Source: Erwinia tasmaniensis Et1/99
Lineage (GTDB): Bacteria > Pseudomonadota > Gammaproteobacteria > Enterobacterales > Enterobacteriaceae
Reading direction: 5' to 3'
DNA length: 64,000 nucleotides
Assembly (NCBI RefSeq): GCF_000026185.1
Contig: NC_010694.1
Span: forward strand, 806,001-870,000
Made by a program: the position numbers and the translations under genes. Below are positions 20,686-33,043 of this stretch, in pieces; position 1 is the stretch's first letter; the number at the start of each line of letters is the position of its first letter. Below the pieces are notes generated by a model. The model did no database searches. It was not told where the DNA came from and saw only the letters and a list, made by a program, of their open reading frames with translations.

Positions 20686-22083
20686 TTACGCTAGCTCGCG
20701 GATATCGGCAAAGTGACCGGCTACCGCCGCCGCCGCCGCCATTGCCGGGCTGACCAGGTGAGTACGCCCGCCACGCCCCTGGCGGCCTTCAAAGTTACGG
20801 TTGCTGGTCGACGCGCAGCGCTCGCCGGGCTGGAGGCGGTCGTTGTTCATCGCCAGGCACATCGAACAGCCCGGCAGACGCCATTCAAATCCGGCATCAA
20901 TAAAGATGCGGTCCAGCCCTTCCGCTTCCGCCTGGGCTTTGACCGGGCCGGAGCCGGGTACCACGTAGCCCTGCACGCCCTGGGCAATTTTATGCCCTTT
21001 CACTATCGCCGCCGCCGCGCGCAGATCTTCAATGCGCGAGTTGGTGCAGGAGCCGATAAACACCTTGTCGATGGCGACATCGGTCAGGCGAATACCGGGC
21101 TTGAGATCCATATAGGCCAGCGCTTTTTCCGCCGAGGCACGCTCCACCGGATCGCTGAAGGAGGCCGGGTCGGGGATCGGGTCGCTGACGGCGATCACCT
21201 GTCCGGGGTTGGTGCCCCAGGTCACCTGCGGGGCAATGGTGGCAGCGTCGATCGTTACCACCTTATCAAAGTGCGCGCCCTCGTCGCTGCGCAATGTGCG
21301 CCAGTAATCGACCGCCTGCTGCCACTCTGCCTCTTTTGGGGCATAGCGGCGGCCTTTCACGTAGCTGAACGTGGTGTCGTCCGGGGCAATTAACCCCGCC
21401 TTAGCGCCCAGCTCGATCGCCATATTGCACAGCGTCATACGGCCCTCCATGCTTAACGCTGCCACCGCCGCCCCACAGAACTCGACAACGTGACCGTTAC
21501 CGCCACCGCTGCCGGTTTTACCAATAATCGCCAGCGCGATATCTTTCGCGGTGATCCCCGGCGCGGTATGGCCCTGTACTTCAATCTTCATGGTTTTGGC
21601 GCGTGACTGCTTCAGCGTCTGGGTGGCCAGCACGTGTTCCACTTCCGAGGTGCCGATACCAAACGCCAGCGCGCCGAGCGCGCCGTGGGTCGAGGTATGG
21701 GAATCACCGCAGACGATGGTCATGCCGGGCAGCGACAGCCCCTGCTCCGGGCCCATCACGTGCACGATCCCCTGGAACTGATGACTGAGATCAAACAGCT
21801 GTACGCCGAAGGCCTCGCAGTTTTTCATCAGCAGCGACATCTGGATACGCGCCATCTCACCGCTGGCATTGATATCCCGTGACTGGGTAGACACGTTGTG
21901 ATCCATCGTGGCGAAGGTTTTTGACGGCTGGCGCAGCGGACGATTATGAGCGCGCAGGCCGTCAAAGGCCTGTGCGGACGTCACCTCATGCACCAGGTGG
22001 CGGTCAATATAGATCAGCGGGGTTTCGCCGCTGGCCTCATGCACGACATGCGCATCAAACAGCTTCTCGTACAGTGTTTTCAT
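20686..22083 (-). CDS. leuC: 3-isopropylmalate dehydratase large subunit LeuC
   Basis: LeuC is the aconitase-like subunit holding the [4Fe-4S] cluster that isomerises 2- to 3-isopropylmalate. The 465 residues contain the three cluster cysteines in [13 protein letters not shown] (near 345) and GCSMCLAMN (near 405), and the conserved [12 protein letters not shown] (near 130). The gene follows leuB by 4 bases and precedes leuD by 9, so translation is probably coupled. No truncation or unusual feature is seen. Confidence 0.97.
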   Translation of the reverse strand: MKTLYEKLFDAHVVHEASGETPLIYIDRHLVHEVTSAQAFDGLRAHNRPLRQPSKTFATMDHNVSTQSRDINASGEMARIQMSLLMKNCEAFGVQLFDLSHQFQGIVHVMGPEQGLSLPGMTIVCGDSHTSTHGALGALAFGIGTSEVEHVLATQTLKQSRAKTMKIEVQGHTAPGITAKDIALAIIGKTGSGGGNGHVVEFCGAAVAALSMEGRMTLCNMAIELGAKAGLIAPDDTTFSYVKGRRYAPKEAEWQQAVDYWRTLRSDEGAHFDKVVTIDAATIAPQVTWGTNPGQVIAVSDPIPDPASFSDPVERASAEKALAYMDLKPGIRLTDVAIDKVFIGSCTNSRIEDLRAAAAIVKGHKIAQGVQGYVVPGSGPVKAQAEAEGLDRIFIDAGFEWRLPGCSMCLAMNNDRLQPGERCASTSNRNFEGRQGRGGRTHLVSPAMAAAAAVAGHFADIRELA

Positions 22084-22087
22084 CGTA

Positions 22088-24746
<2,659 letters not shown>

Positions 24747-24791
24747 TGGGTGGTTCCTTGTCGTCTGTATGTCGCCTGTTTCCGCGAGCAT

Positions 24792-24819
24792 AAAAAAACC
24801 CGCGCATCGGCGCGGGTTT
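24792..24819 (-). terminator. leu operon attenuator terminator
   Basis: On the minus strand AACCCGCGC and GCGCGGGTT (9-bp stem, 4-base loop) are followed by TTTTTTT. It lies between leuL and leuA, about 20 bases after the leader-peptide stop. It is the expected attenuator that forms when leucyl-tRNA is plentiful and the ribosome clears the leader. Confidence 0.92.
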
Positions 24820-24839
24820 CTTAGTTTTGCAAGTCTGAA

Positions 24840-24923
24840 TCAGTGATTGATTCCGCCCACAAGCCTACCGCGCATTAGGAATGCGTTAAGTAGTAGGCCG
24901 AGTAGGCGGTTGAAACGAATCAT
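24840..24923 (-). CDS. leuL: leu operon leader peptide LeuL
   Basis: A 27-codon frame reads MIRFNRLLGLLLNAFLMRGR then LVGGINH, similar to the E. coli LeuL peptide (which also has a run of leucines followed by RGR). Codons 7-8 and 10-12 are leucine codons (CTA CTC, then CTA CTA CTT), including the rare CTA three times. The frame precedes the attenuator. Ribosome stalling on these codons under leucine shortage should favour the antiterminator and leuABCD expression. A GAGG Shine-Dalgarno lies about 9 bases before the ATG. Confidence 0.93.
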   Translation of the reverse strand: MIRFNRLLGLLLNAFLMRGRLVGGINH

Positions 24924-24956
24924 TGGTTCAGACCTCATTAATTCAATGTGGCAATA

Positions 24957-24986
24957 TTGATACCCGATAAAGGTTGGGGCTGTCAA
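24957..24986 (-). promoter_or_regulatory. Promoter of leuLABCD
   Basis: On the minus strand a perfect -35 TTGACA (24986-24981) stands 18 bases before TATCAA (24962-24957). Transcription would start near 24950, about 27 bases before the leuL ATG, a good fit for the attenuated leu operon. Confidence 0.75.
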
Positions 24987-25020
24987 CCTAAATGCCCGCA
25001 CAATGAATGTGCTGCGGGTA

Positions 25021-25648
25021 AACGCGCAAGAAATTTATTCTGGTGACAGGACAGGCAGCAGAATAATAGCCAAAATGCCAGGCGGAAAGTGAATGCCAAA
25101 AGCCGATTATCTCATTTATCTTTCGGTTAATTTTTTCTATGTCATTGTTTTTAGGTGGTATATTTATATTTTCATGAAGTCTTTAGGCAAGGTGCGTGAC
25201 CTGTCTTCAGGATGAAAATTTTATTTTTTGTTTGAAAGTTAGCAGATAAAACCAAAAATAATGAATGGTTAGAATGGCTGACCATCCTTTTGCCGTAGCT
25301 TGGTTTTAATAACAAAACGATCGCGCTGAAAAATGATGGAGCAGCAGTATATTTCGCTTTTATATTGCTTTGTTTTCAGTGTTATCGCCGCTGACAGGGG
25401 GCAGGAGGCAGAGCCTTAATACTCTTTTTCGTCCTCATGGCCGGGGTTGCCGTTTGCCTGCCAACTTTTCTACGGTTATGGTGTTTGCCATAACCTCAAT
25501 AATGGGGCTTAGCCCTGTACCCTGATGTTGGAAAGTGAGTTCCAATATCTAAGCATAAAACAGGTTTTGATCCTGTCTGCCGCCGACGAAAAGCGTATGA
25601 ACGTTTTTCGCGTCAGATAAGTCAGCACCTTAGAGCCTGGAGGCAAAA
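25021..25648. other. Long non-coding stretch between the leu promoter and ilvI; no leuO
   Basis: E. coli has leuO here; I find no frame resembling this LysR regulator, intact or broken. The left part is AT-rich, suitable for Lrp or H-NS binding upstream of ilvIH, but I cannot mark individual sites. At 25474-25495 GGTTATGG and CCATAACC form an 8-bp hairpin with a 6-base loop. Blocks at 25439-25450 and 25464-25479 recur upstream of cra. A GGAGG Shine-Dalgarno precedes the ilvI ATG. Confidence 0.7.
25439..25479 (+). promoter_or_regulatory. Putative ilvIH promoter region sharing two blocks with the cra promoter
   Basis: GGCCGGGGTTGC (25439-25450) and ACTTTTCTACGGTTAT (25464-25479) reappear at 27938-27949 and 27974-27989 in front of cra (12 of 12 and 15 of 16 identical). 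In both places TTGC-containing -35-like and TTAT-containing -10-like hexamers can be drawn in the second half. I take this as a promoter by analogy only. The 5' leader of ilvI would then be about 160 bases. Confidence 0.45.
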
Positions 25649-27373
25649 ATGGAGATGTTATCAGGAGCCGAGATGGTAGTCCGATCGTTAATCGATCAGG
25701 GCGTAAAACATGTATTCGGCTATCCCGGCGGAGCGGTCCTCGATATTTATGACGCCCTGCAAACCGTTGGCGGCGTGGACCATATCCTGGTGCGCCACGA
25801 GCAGGGCGCGGTGCATATGGCCGATGGCTATGCCCGCGCTACCGGCGATGTCGGCGTGGTGCTGGTTACCTCCGGGCCCGGTGCCACCAACGCGATTACC
25901 GGTATCGCCACGGCGTATATGGATTCGATTCCTATGGTGGTGCTGTCCGGCCAGGTGATGTCCTCTCTGATTGGCTATGATGCCTTCCAGGAGTGCGACA
26001 TGGTGGGGATCTCCCGCCCGGTGGTTAAACACAGCTTTATGGTTAAGCGGGCAGAAGATATCCCGACCGTGATGAAAAAGGCGTTCTGGCTCGCCGCCAG
26101 CGGCCGTCCGGGGCCGGTCGTCGTCGATCTGCCAAAGGATATGATGAACCCGGCGAATAAGCTGCCGTACGTCTGGCCTGATGAGGTCAGCATGCGCTCT
26201 TACAACCCGACGACGCAGGGACATAAAGGCCAAATCAAGCGTGCGCTACAGACCTTACTGGCTGCGAAAAATCCGGTGATTTATGCCGGGGGCGGAGTGA
26301 TCAATGCTGCCTGCCATGATGAGCTGCGCCAGCTGGCGGAAACGCTGAACGTGCCGGTGACCACATCGCTGATGGGGCTGGGGGCGTTTCCCGGCACGCA
26401 CCATCAATGCTTAGGCATGCTGGGCATGCACGGCACTTACGAAGCCAACATGACGATGCATCACTCCGACGTTATCTTTGCCGTTGGCGTGCGTTTTGAC
26501 GACCGTACTACCAATAATCTGGCAAAGTATTGCCCGAATGCCACCGTGCTGCATATTGATATTGACCCAACGTCAATTTCAAAAACCATCGCCGCCGATG
26601 TGCCGATCGTCGGCGATGCCAAACAGGTTCTGCAACAGATGCTGGAGCTGCTGGGGCAGGATCCCGCCCGGCAGGATTTTGACGCGCTGCGCGACTGGTG
26701 GCAGAGCATTGAACGGTGGCGCTCCCGTCACTGCCTGGAGTTTGACCGCACCAGTGACAAGATCAAACCGCAGGCGGTTATCGAAACCATTTGCCGCCTG
26801 ACGAAAGGCGATGCCTATGTGACTTCCGACGTCGGACAACATCAGATGTTCGCGGCCCTCTACTATCAGTTTGATAAACCGCGCCGCTGGATCAACTCTG
26901 GCGGTCTCGGCACGATGGGCTTTGGCCTGCCGGCGGCCCTCGGGGTTAAACTGGCCCTGCCTGATGAAACGGTGGTGTGCGTGACGGGTGACGGCAGTAT
27001 CCAGATGAATATTCAGGAACTGTCGACCGCGTTGCAATACGGCATTCCGGTGCTGGTGCTGAACCTCAATAACCGCGTGCTGGGCATGGTGAAGCAGTGG
27101 CAGGATATGATTTACTCCGGTCGCCACTCACAATCTTATATGGAATCACTGCCTGACTTTGTACGGCTGGCAGAGGCTTACGGCCATGTGGGCATTTCCG
27201 TGACTCGCCCCGACGAACTGGAAGCGAAACTAGAGCAGGCGCTGGAACAGCTGGCGAAAAATCGCCTGGTGTTTGTCGACATTAACGTGGATGACAGCGA
27301 GCACGTCTACCCGATGCATATTCGCGGTGGCGGTATGGATGAAATGTGGCTGAGCAAAACGGAGAGGACTTAA
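25649..27373 (+). CDS. ilvI: Acetolactate synthase III (AHAS III) large subunit IlvI
   Basis: IlvI is the TPP- and FAD-dependent catalytic subunit that makes acetolactate or acetohydroxybutyrate, the first common step to valine, leucine and isoleucine. The 574 residues are of normal length. The catalytic glutamate lies in [16 protein letters not shown] (near 48), and the TPP-binding motif starts at [14 protein letters not shown] (near 450) and ends in LNLNN. The start ATG has GGAGG eight bases upstream. IlvH follows after two bases, so the subunits are made together. Confidence 0.97.
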   Translation: MEMLSGAEMVVRSLIDQGVKHVFGYPGGAVLDIYDALQTVGGVDHILVRHEQGAVHMADGYARATGDVGVVLVTSGPGATNAITGIATAYMDSIPMVVLSGQVMSSLIGYDAFQECDMVGISRPVVKHSFMVKRAEDIPTVMKKAFWLAASGRPGPVVVDLPKDMMNPANKLPYVWPDEVSMRSYNPTTQGHKGQIKRALQTLLAAKNPVIYAGGGVINAACHDELRQLAETLNVPVTTSLMGLGAFPGTHHQCLGMLGMHGTYEANMTMHHSDVIFAVGVRFDDRTTNNLAKYCPNATVLHIDIDPTSISKTIAADVPIVGDAKQVLQQMLELLGQDPARQDFDALRDWWQSIERWRSRHCLEFDRTSDKIKPQAVIETICRLTKGDAYVTSDVGQHQMFAALYYQFDKPRRWINSGGLGTMGFGLPAALGVKLALPDETVVCVTGDGSIQMNIQELSTALQYGIPVLVLNLNNRVLGMVKQWQDMIYSGRHSQSYMESLPDFVRLAEAYGHVGISVTRPDELEAKLEQALEQLAKNRLVFVDINVDDSEHVYPMHIRGGGMDEMWLSKTERT

Positions 27374-27375
27374 CT

Positions 27376-27867
27376 ATGCGTCGCGTATTATCGGTTCTGC
27401 TGGAAAACGAATCCGGCGCATTATCCCGCGTGGTGGGGCTGTTTTCCCAGCGCGGCTACAACATTGAAAGCCTGACGGTGGCTCCCACTGACGATCCCAC
27501 GCTGTCACGCATGACCATTCAGACCGTCGGTGATGAGAAGGTGATCGAGCAGATCGAAAAGCAGCTGCATAAGCTGGTTGATGTACTGCGCGTCAGCGAA
27601 CTCGGGCAGGGTGATTTCGTCGAGCGCGAAATCATGCTGGTGAAGATTCAGGCCACGGGTTATGGCCGTGAAGAGGTGAAACGTAGCGCGGATATCTTCC
27701 GTGGGCAGATCGTCGACGTCACGCCATCGCTTTACACGGTTCAGCTGGCAGGCACCAGCGACAAGCTGGACGCTTTCCTCGGTACGGTTCGTGACGTGGC
27801 GGAAATCGTTGAAGTGGCGCGATCTGGTATCGTTGGCGTAGCTCGCGGCGATCGCATTATGCGTTGA
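27376..27867 (+). CDS. ilvH: Acetolactate synthase III regulatory subunit IlvH
   Basis: IlvH activates IlvI and confers valine feedback inhibition. I choose the ATG at 27376 ([19 protein letters not shown]), which matches E. coli and gives 163 residues; a longer frame starts inside ilvI. The N-terminal ACT domain (about 4-78) holds residues N11, G14 and S17, positions where E. coli changes give valine resistance, so the enzyme should be valine-sensitive. The C-terminal domain (about 85-160) contains [19 protein letters not shown] strong terminator follows. Confidence 0.97.
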   Translation: MRRVLSVLLENESGALSRVVGLFSQRGYNIESLTVAPTDDPTLSRMTIQTVGDEKVIEQIEKQLHKLVDVLRVSELGQGDFVEREIMLVKIQATGYGREEVKRSADIFRGQIVDVTPSLYTVQLAGTSDKLDAFLGTVRDVAEIVEVARSGIVGVARGDRIMR

Positions 27868-27898
27868 TTGCCTAAGTTGATTGTCAAGAATATGAGCT

Positions 27899-27930
27899 AA
27901 CCCGGCGTAATGCCGGGTTTTTTTATTTTT
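27899..27930 (+). terminator. Rho-independent terminator of ilvIH
   Basis: AACCCGGC (27899-27906) and GCCGGGTT (27912-27919) form an 8-bp stem with a 5-base loop, followed by TTTTTTATTTTT. It lies 30 bases after the ilvH stop. Confidence 0.93.
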
Positions 27931-27937
27931 GTTATCA

Positions 27938-27991
27938 GGCCGGGGTTGCTGAACAAAAGCAGTTGCTCGCCACACTTTTCTGCGGTTATAT
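27938..27991 (+). promoter_or_regulatory. Putative cra promoter
   Basis: TTGCTC (27963-27968) stands 17 bases before TTATAT (27986-27991), inside a segment that shares GGCCGGGGTTGC and ACTTTTCTRCGGTTAT with the region upstream of ilvI. It would start transcription near 27998, about 30 bases before the GTG of cra. Confidence 0.55.
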
Positions 27992-28029
27992 GTTACGAAA
28001 TCTAATCCATAGAAAAGTATGGGGTTATT

Positions 28030-29040
28030 GTGAAACTGGATGAAATTGCGCGCCTTGCAGGGGTTTCGCGTACCACTGCCAGCTATGTTATCAATGGCAA
28101 GGCCAGGCAGTATCGCGTCAGCGATAAAACCGTCGAGAAAGTGATGGCGGTAGTGCGCGAACATAATTACCACCCTAATGCCGTTGCGGCCGGATTGCGC
28201 GCTGGGCGCACGCGTTCGATAGGACTGGTTATTCCCGACCTGGAGAATACCAGCTATACGCGGATTGCTAACTATCTTGAACGTCAGGCGCGTCAGCGCG
28301 GCTATCAATTACTGATTGCCTGTTCGGAAGACCAGCCCGATAACGAAATGCGCTGCGTGGAACATCTGCTGCAACGTCAGGTTGATGCCATTATCGTTTC
28401 CACGTCATTACCGCCTGAACATCCTTTCTATCAGCGCTGGATTAACGATCCGCTGCCGATTATCGCGTTGGATCGTGCGCTGGATCGCGAACATTTTACC
28501 AGCGTTGTCGGCGCGGACCAGGAAGATGCGCAGGCGCTGGCCGCAGAACTGCGCAAGCTGTCGGCGAAATCCGTATTGTTTGTCGGCGCGCTGCCGGAAC
28601 TGTCCGTCAGTTTTCTGCGTGAGCTGGGCTTCCGCGAGGGCTGGGAAGGCGATGAACGTCAGCCGGACTTTATTTATGCCAACAGCTTTGAGCGCAGCGC
28701 GGCAGCGACCCTGTTCGAAAATTATCTCGAGACCCACGATATGCCGGAGGCGCTGTTTACCACCTCCTTTGGGCTGCTGCAGGGCGTGATGGATGTGACG
28801 TTGCAACGCGAAGGGCGTTTGCCGCAAGACCTGGCGATTGCGACCTTTGGCGATCATGAACTGCTTGATTTCCTTGAGTGCCCGGTGTTGTCGGTCGGAC
28901 AGAAGCACCGCGATGTCGCGGAGCGCGTGCTTGAGTTGGTTTTGGCCAGCCTTGATGAACCGCGCAAACCTAAAGTGGGCCTGACGCGTATTCGCCGTAA
29001 TCTTTACCGGCGCGGTCGATTAAATCGCCAAACAAACTGA
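28030..29040 (+). CDS. cra: Catabolite repressor/activator Cra (FruR)
   Basis: Cra is the LacI-family global regulator that releases DNA on binding fructose 1-phosphate (and perhaps fructose 1,6-bisphosphate) and directs carbon flow between glycolysis and gluconeogenesis. The 336 residues start with the helix-turn-helix [20 protein letters not shown], followed by the hinge [16 protein letters not shown] and a sugar-binding core with [11 protein letters not shown] and [23 protein letters not shown] sequence. The start is GTG, as in E. coli. It sits between ilvH and mraZ, the ancestral order. Confidence 0.96.
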   Translation: MKLDEIARLAGVSRTTASYVINGKARQYRVSDKTVEKVMAVVREHNYHPNAVAAGLRAGRTRSIGLVIPDLENTSYTRIANYLERQARQRGYQLLIACSEDQPDNEMRCVEHLLQRQVDAIIVSTSLPPEHPFYQRWINDPLPIIALDRALDREHFTSVVGADQEDAQALAAELRKLSAKSVLFVGALPELSVSFLRELGFREGWEGDERQPDFIYANSFERSAAATLFENYLETHDMPEALFTTSFGLLQGVMDVTLQREGRLPQDLAIATFGDHELLDFLECPVLSVGQKHRDVAERVLELVLASLDEPRKPKVGLTRIRRNLYRRGRLNRQTN

Positions 29041-29447
29041 TTTCATATGGCAGCGAAAGCTGCCTGTGACGTTTCTATTTGACGGCTATTCCCCGGTGTT
29101 AACGGCAGCAGATAATGATTCAGTTTTTATAATCGACCCGCCAGCGTAAATTAAAGTAAAAATACCCCCGCAGCATCTAATTATAAAACCACCCGCTTAT
29201 TTATATCCTGCCAGACCTGCGCTACACGCAGATAGGAACTTGCTTAAAATACAATTTATGTTACAAAGCGGGCAGCCTGTGTTTTGCCGGGATAAAAACG
29301 ATATATTTTTGAGCACTTATGCAACATGAGAAAAATTCCTGTCAGTATTCATCAGCTTATTTTTTATATCGCATTATTACGCGCCGTTTTTAACCCGCAC
29401 GCATTTTATTGTGTGCAGAAATATTGCGAATCGGCCGATACTGCGGC

Positions 29448-29476
29448 TTGACAATGTTTTCCTCTGCTCCGTAAAC
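29448..29476 (+). promoter_or_regulatory. Pmra promoter of the division and cell wall cluster
   Basis: A perfect -35 TTGACA (29448-29453) is followed after 17 bases by GTAAAC/TAAACT (29471-29477). This is the place of the E. coli mra promoter that feeds much of the dcw cluster, and it lies just upstream of the MraZ-binding repeats. Confidence 0.75.
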
Positions 29477-29484
29477 TCTTTTAG

Positions 29485-29518
29485 TGGGAAAATGTGGAGT
29501 AAAGTGGTGAAATTGGGT
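29485..29518 (+). promoter_or_regulatory. MraZ operator repeats
   Basis: TGGGA, TGGAG, TGGTG and TGGGT begin at 29485, 29495, 29505 and 29514, i.e. with a 10-base (last 9-base) period. E. coli MraZ binds direct TGGGN repeats spaced by 5 bases just downstream of the promoter to repress its own cluster; the arrangement here fits that mode. Confidence 0.8.
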
Positions 29519-29535
29519 GGAGGAGTCAGGCTGGC

Positions 29536-29994
29536 ATGTTCCGTGGAGCAACGTTAGTCAATCTCGACAGCAAAGGCCGGCTTGCCGTGCCAACGCGCTA
29601 TCGCGAAATGCTGAACGAGGGATCTCAGGGGCAAATGGTCTGCACCATTGACCTCCACCAACCTTGCCTGCTGCTTTACCCCCTGCCTGAATGGGAAATC
29701 ATTGAACAAAAACTATCTCGCCTTTCCAGCATGAACCCTGCCGAGCGCCGCGTACAACGCCTGCTGCTGGGGCATGCCAGTGAATGCCAGATGGATAATG
29801 CAGGCCGGATCCTGCTGGCGAATACGCTTCGTCAACAGGCGAGCCTGAGTAAACAAGTGATGCTGGTTGGGCAGTTCAACAAATTTGAACTGTGGGATGA
29901 ACAGACCTGGTATCAACAGGTCAGGGAAGATATAGACGAAGAGCGGTCTTCAAAGCAGCCTTTGTCTGAGCGGTTACAGGATTTGTCTTTATAA
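29536..29994 (+). CDS. mraZ: Transcriptional repressor MraZ
   Basis: MraZ is an AbrB-like ring-forming DNA-binding protein that represses the dcw cluster. The 152 residues contain the two conserved DxxxR segments, [15 protein letters not shown] (near 10) and [15 protein letters not shown] (near 85). The start ATG follows GGAGGAGTC. The stop lies two bases before rsmH, so both are probably cotranslated, and MraZ and RsmH levels are linked as in E. coli. Confidence 0.97.
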   Translation: MFRGATLVNLDSKGRLAVPTRYREMLNEGSQGQMVCTIDLHQPCLLLYPLPEWEIIEQKLSRLSSMNPAERRVQRLLLGHASECQMDNAGRILLANTLRQQASLSKQVMLVGQFNKFELWDEQTWYQQVREDIDEERSSKQPLSERLQDLSL

Positions 29995-29996
29995 CT

Positions 29997-30938
29997 ATGC
30001 ACGATACTTTTAAACATACCACGGTGCTGTTAGATGAGGCGGTCAACGGTCTCAATATCAAGTCTGACGGCATCTATATTGATGGCACCTTTGGGCGCGG
30101 GGGACACTCGCGCCTAATCCTTTCTCAACTTGGCGAGCACGGCCGCCTGTACGCGATTGACCGCGATCCGCAGGCCATTGCCGCCGCCGCTGAAATTACC
30201 GATCCTCGTTTCACCATTATCCATGGCCCGTTTTCCGCGCTGGCAGAGTATGCCGAAGAACGCGGGCTGAAGGGGAAAATTGACGGCATTTTGCTGGATC
30301 TTGGCGTTTCCTCTCCGCAGCTGGATGACGCCGAACGCGGTTTCTCCTTTATGCGCGACGGGCCCCTGGATATGCGTATGGACCCTACGCGCGGCCAGTC
30401 GGCGGCTGAATGGCTGTTGAAAGCCGAAGAAAGCGATATTGCTTTTGTGCTGAAGACCTTTGGCGAAGAGCGTTTCGCCAAGCGCATCGCTCGTGCCATC
30501 GTCGAGCGCAATCGCGAGCAGCCGATGACGCGCACTAAAGAGCTGGCTGATGTTATCTACGCCGCAACCCCGGTCAAAGACAAATTTAAACACCCGGCAA
30601 CGCGCAGCTTCCAGGCGATCCGCATCTGGGTGAATAGCGAACTGGAAGAAATTGAACAGGCGCTTAAAGGTGCGCTAAGCGCGCTAACCGCCGGTGGTCG
30701 CCTTTCCATTATTAGTTTCCATTCGCTGGAAGACCGCATCGTGAAGCGCTTTATGCGCGAACAAAGCCGCGGGCCGCAAATACCTCACGGTCTGCCGATG
30801 ACCGAAGCGCAGCTTAGCAGCCTGGGCGGGCGTCAACTCAAGGCGCTGGGGAAAATGATGCCGGGAGAAAGCGAAGTGGCGGATAACCCACGCGCACGCA
30901 GTTCAGTACTGCGCATCGCGGAGCGTACCGCCTCGTGA
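29997..30938 (+). CDS. rsmH: 16S rRNA m4C1402 methyltransferase RsmH (MraW)
   Basis: RsmH methylates N4 of C1402 in the ribosomal decoding centre. The 313-residue protein has the [14 protein letters not shown] start, the SAM motif [16 protein letters not shown] (near 30), and [17 protein letters not shown] (near 90). The catalytic-core segment [17 protein letters not shown] (near 195) and [16 protein letters not shown] are also present. Its stop TGA overlaps the GTG start of ftsL. Length and motifs are normal. Confidence 0.97.
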   Translation: MHDTFKHTTVLLDEAVNGLNIKSDGIYIDGTFGRGGHSRLILSQLGEHGRLYAIDRDPQAIAAAAEITDPRFTIIHGPFSALAEYAEERGLKGKIDGILLDLGVSSPQLDDAERGFSFMRDGPLDMRMDPTRGQSAAEWLLKAEESDIAFVLKTFGEERFAKRIARAIVERNREQPMTRTKELADVIYAATPVKDKFKHPATRSFQAIRIWVNSELEEIEQALKGALSALTAGGRLSIISFHSLEDRIVKRFMREQSRGPQIPHGLPMTEAQLSSLGGRQLKALGKMMPGESEVADNPRARSSVLRIAERTAS

Positions 30939-31255
30939 TCGGTAACGAGCGTCATAGCCTGCCGGGGGTTATTGGCGGAGATCTGATACGCCACGGTAAG
31001 ATCCCGGTACTGGTTTTTATCGCGGTATTGGTTTCTGCCCTGATGGTGGTGACCACCGCGCATAAAACGCGGCTCCTCACCGCCCAGCGCGAGCAGCTGG
31101 TGCTGGAGCGTGACGCGCTGGACATCGAATGGCGCAACCTGATCCTGGAAGAGAATGCTTTGGGCGATCATAGCCGGGTTGAGCGCATCGCAACGGAGAA
31201 AATACAAATGCAGCATGTTGATCCTTCACAGGAAAATATTGTGGTTCATAACTAA
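30935..31255 (+). CDS. ftsL: Cell division protein FtsL
   Basis: FtsL is a bitopic protein that, with FtsB and FtsQ, recruits and activates FtsWI at the septum. The 106-residue product starts at a GTG overlapping the rsmH stop. It has a short cytoplasmic tail, one transmembrane segment (about 23-43) and a periplasmic leucine-zipper coiled coil ending in the nearly invariant [12 protein letters not shown] and [13 protein letters not shown]. It is about 15 residues shorter at the N-terminus than E. coli FtsL (121); an earlier start inside rsmH cannot be excluded. Confidence 0.94.
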   Translation: MIGNERHSLPGVIGGDLIRHGKIPVLVFIAVLVSALMVVTTAHKTRLLTAQREQLVLERDALDIEWRNLILEENALGDHSRVERIATEKIQMQHVDPSQENIVVHN

Positions 31256-31270
31256 GGACAATCGGACTTG

Positions 31271-33043
31271 ATGAGAGCCGCAAAAAAAACGCAGAAGCAG
31301 AAAGCGAAACGTACGGAAGATCAGGCCAGCTTTGTCAGCTGGCGTTTTGCATTGCTGTGCGGCTGTATTTTTCTCGGACTGGTAGGGCTACTGCTGCGGG
31401 TGGCGTATTTGCAGGTGATCAATCCCGACAGGCTGGTGCGTGAAGGGGATATGCGCTCACTGCGCGTACAGGCTATCCCGACATCGCGCGGTATGATCAG
31501 CGACCGCGCCGGTCGTCCGCTGGCGGTCAGCGTTCCGGTTAATGCCATCTGGGCCGATCCGAAAGAGCTGCACGACAAGGGCGGAATTACGCTTGATAGC
31601 CGCTGGAAAGCCCTGTCAGACGCGCTTTCGATCCCGCTTGACCAGCTGGCGGCGCGAGTCAATGCTAATCCTAACGGGCGCTTTGTCTATCTGGCGCGTC
31701 AGGTGAATCCGGCGATCGGTGACTACATCAGAAAGCTGAAGCTGCCCGGCATCTTCCTGCGCGAGGAATCACGACGCTATTATCCTGCCGGAGAGGTCAC
31801 CTCGCACCTGATTGGATTTACCAACATTGACGGGCAGGGCATTGAAGGCGTTGAGAAAAGCTTCGATAAATGGCTGACCGGGCAGCCCGGCGAACGAACG
31901 GTACGTAAAGATCGTTTTGGCCGGGTAATAGAAGATATCTCCTCCGTGGATAGCCGGGCGGCACACAACCTGGCTTTAAGTATCGATGAGCGCCTGCAGG
32001 CGCAGGTGTATCGCGAACTGAATAACGCGGTGGCTTTTAACAAAGCGGAATCCGGGACGGCGGTTCTGCTGGATATTAATACCGGCGAAGTGTTGGCGAT
32101 GGCCAACAGCCCGGCCTATAACCCGAATAATCTGACCGGCGTCACCAAAGACGTGATGCGCAATCGGGCTATCACCGACATGTTTGAACCAGGCTCAACG
32201 GTGAAGCCCATGGTGGTGATGACCGCACTCCAGCGCGGCGTAGTGCATGAAAGCAGCGTGCTGAATACCGTTCCTTTTCGAATCAACGGTCATGAAATCA
32301 GAGATGTGGCGCGCTATAACGAACTGACGCTGACCGGGGTGTTACAGAAATCGTCGAACGTGGGCGTCTCCCGACTGGCGTTAGCGATGCCTTCCAATGC
32401 GTTAGTGGATACCTACTCACGTTTTGGCTTAGGTAAAGCGACCAATTTAGGGCTGGTTGGAGAAAGCAGCGGGCTGTACCCACAGAAACAGCGGTGGGCC
32501 GACATAGAAAGGGCGACCTTCTCCTTTGGCTACGGGCTGATGGTCACGCCGCTACAGCTGGCGCGAGTTTATGCAACGTTGGGCAGTTATGGCATTTATC
32601 GTCCCCTGTCGATAACCAAAGTTGACCCACCGGTAGCGGGGGAGCGCGTGTTCCCTGAACCGCTGGTACGCACGGTGCTACATATGATGGAAAGCGTCGC
32701 CCTGCCGGGCGGCGGCGGCGTAAAAGCCGCCATCAAGGGTTATCGTATTGCCATCAAAACCGGTACGGCCAAGAAGGTGGGGCCAGACGGTAAATTCGTC
32801 AACCGCTACATTGCCTATACCGCCGGGGTTGCTCCGGCCAGCAAACCGCGTTTTGCGCTGGTGGTGGTGATAAACGATCCCCAGTCAGGCAAATATTACG
32901 GTGGTGCGGTATCCGCACCGGTGTTTGGCGCCATTATGGGGGGCGTACTGCGCACCATGAACGTTGAACCGGATGCGTTACCCACTATTGATAAGAATGA
33001 GATGGTAACTAACAAAAATGAGGCACTCAGTGGCAGATCGTAA
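31271..33043 (+). CDS. ftsI: Septal peptidoglycan transpeptidase FtsI (PBP3)
   Basis: FtsI crosslinks septal peptidoglycan and is the target of aztreonam-type beta-lactams. I use ATG 31271 rather than the TTG codon just before it, giving 590 residues. After a short cytoplasmic tail comes a single transmembrane helix (about 25-45) and a PBP dimer domain. The transpeptidase domain has the active-site serine S309 in [12 protein letters not shown] in QKSSNVG and the KTG triad in AIKTGTAKK. It partners with FtsW, encoded downstream. The 3' end overlaps murE by 14 bases, as in E. coli. Confidence 0.97.
   Translation: MRAAKKTQKQKAKRTEDQASFVSWRFALLCGCIFLGLVGLLLRVAYLQVINPDRLVREGDMRSLRVQAIPTSRGMISDRAGRPLAVSVPVNAIWADPKELHDKGGITLDSRWKALSDALSIPLDQLAARVNANPNGRFVYLARQVNPAIGDYIRKLKLPGIFLREESRRYYPAGEVTSHLIGFTNIDGQGIEGVEKSFDKWLTGQPGERTVRKDRFGRVIEDISSVDSRAAHNLALSIDERLQAQVYRELNNAVAFNKAESGTAVLLDINTGEVLAMANSPAYNPNNLTGVTKDVMRNRAITDMFEPGSTVKPMVVMTALQRGVVHESSVLNTVPFRINGHEIRDVARYNELTLTGVLQKSSNVGVSRLALAMPSNALVDTYSRFGLGKATNLGLVGESSGLYPQKQRWADIERATFSFGYGLMVTPLQLARVYATLGSYGIYRPLSITKVDPPVAGERVFPEPLVRTVLHMMESVALPGGGGVKAAIKGYRIAIKTGTAKKVGPDGKFVNRYIAYTAGVAPASKPRFALVVVINDPQSGKYYGGAVSAPVFGAIMGGVLRTMNVEPDALPTIDKNEMVTNKNEALSGRS

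Larger units (their letters stand above)
29041..29535. other. Intergenic region cra-mraZ
   Basis: About 495 bases without a gene. The first 400 are AT-rich, and I see no sRNA terminator or conserved frame in them. The last 90 hold the mra promoter and MraZ operator listed separately. Confidence 0.6.
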
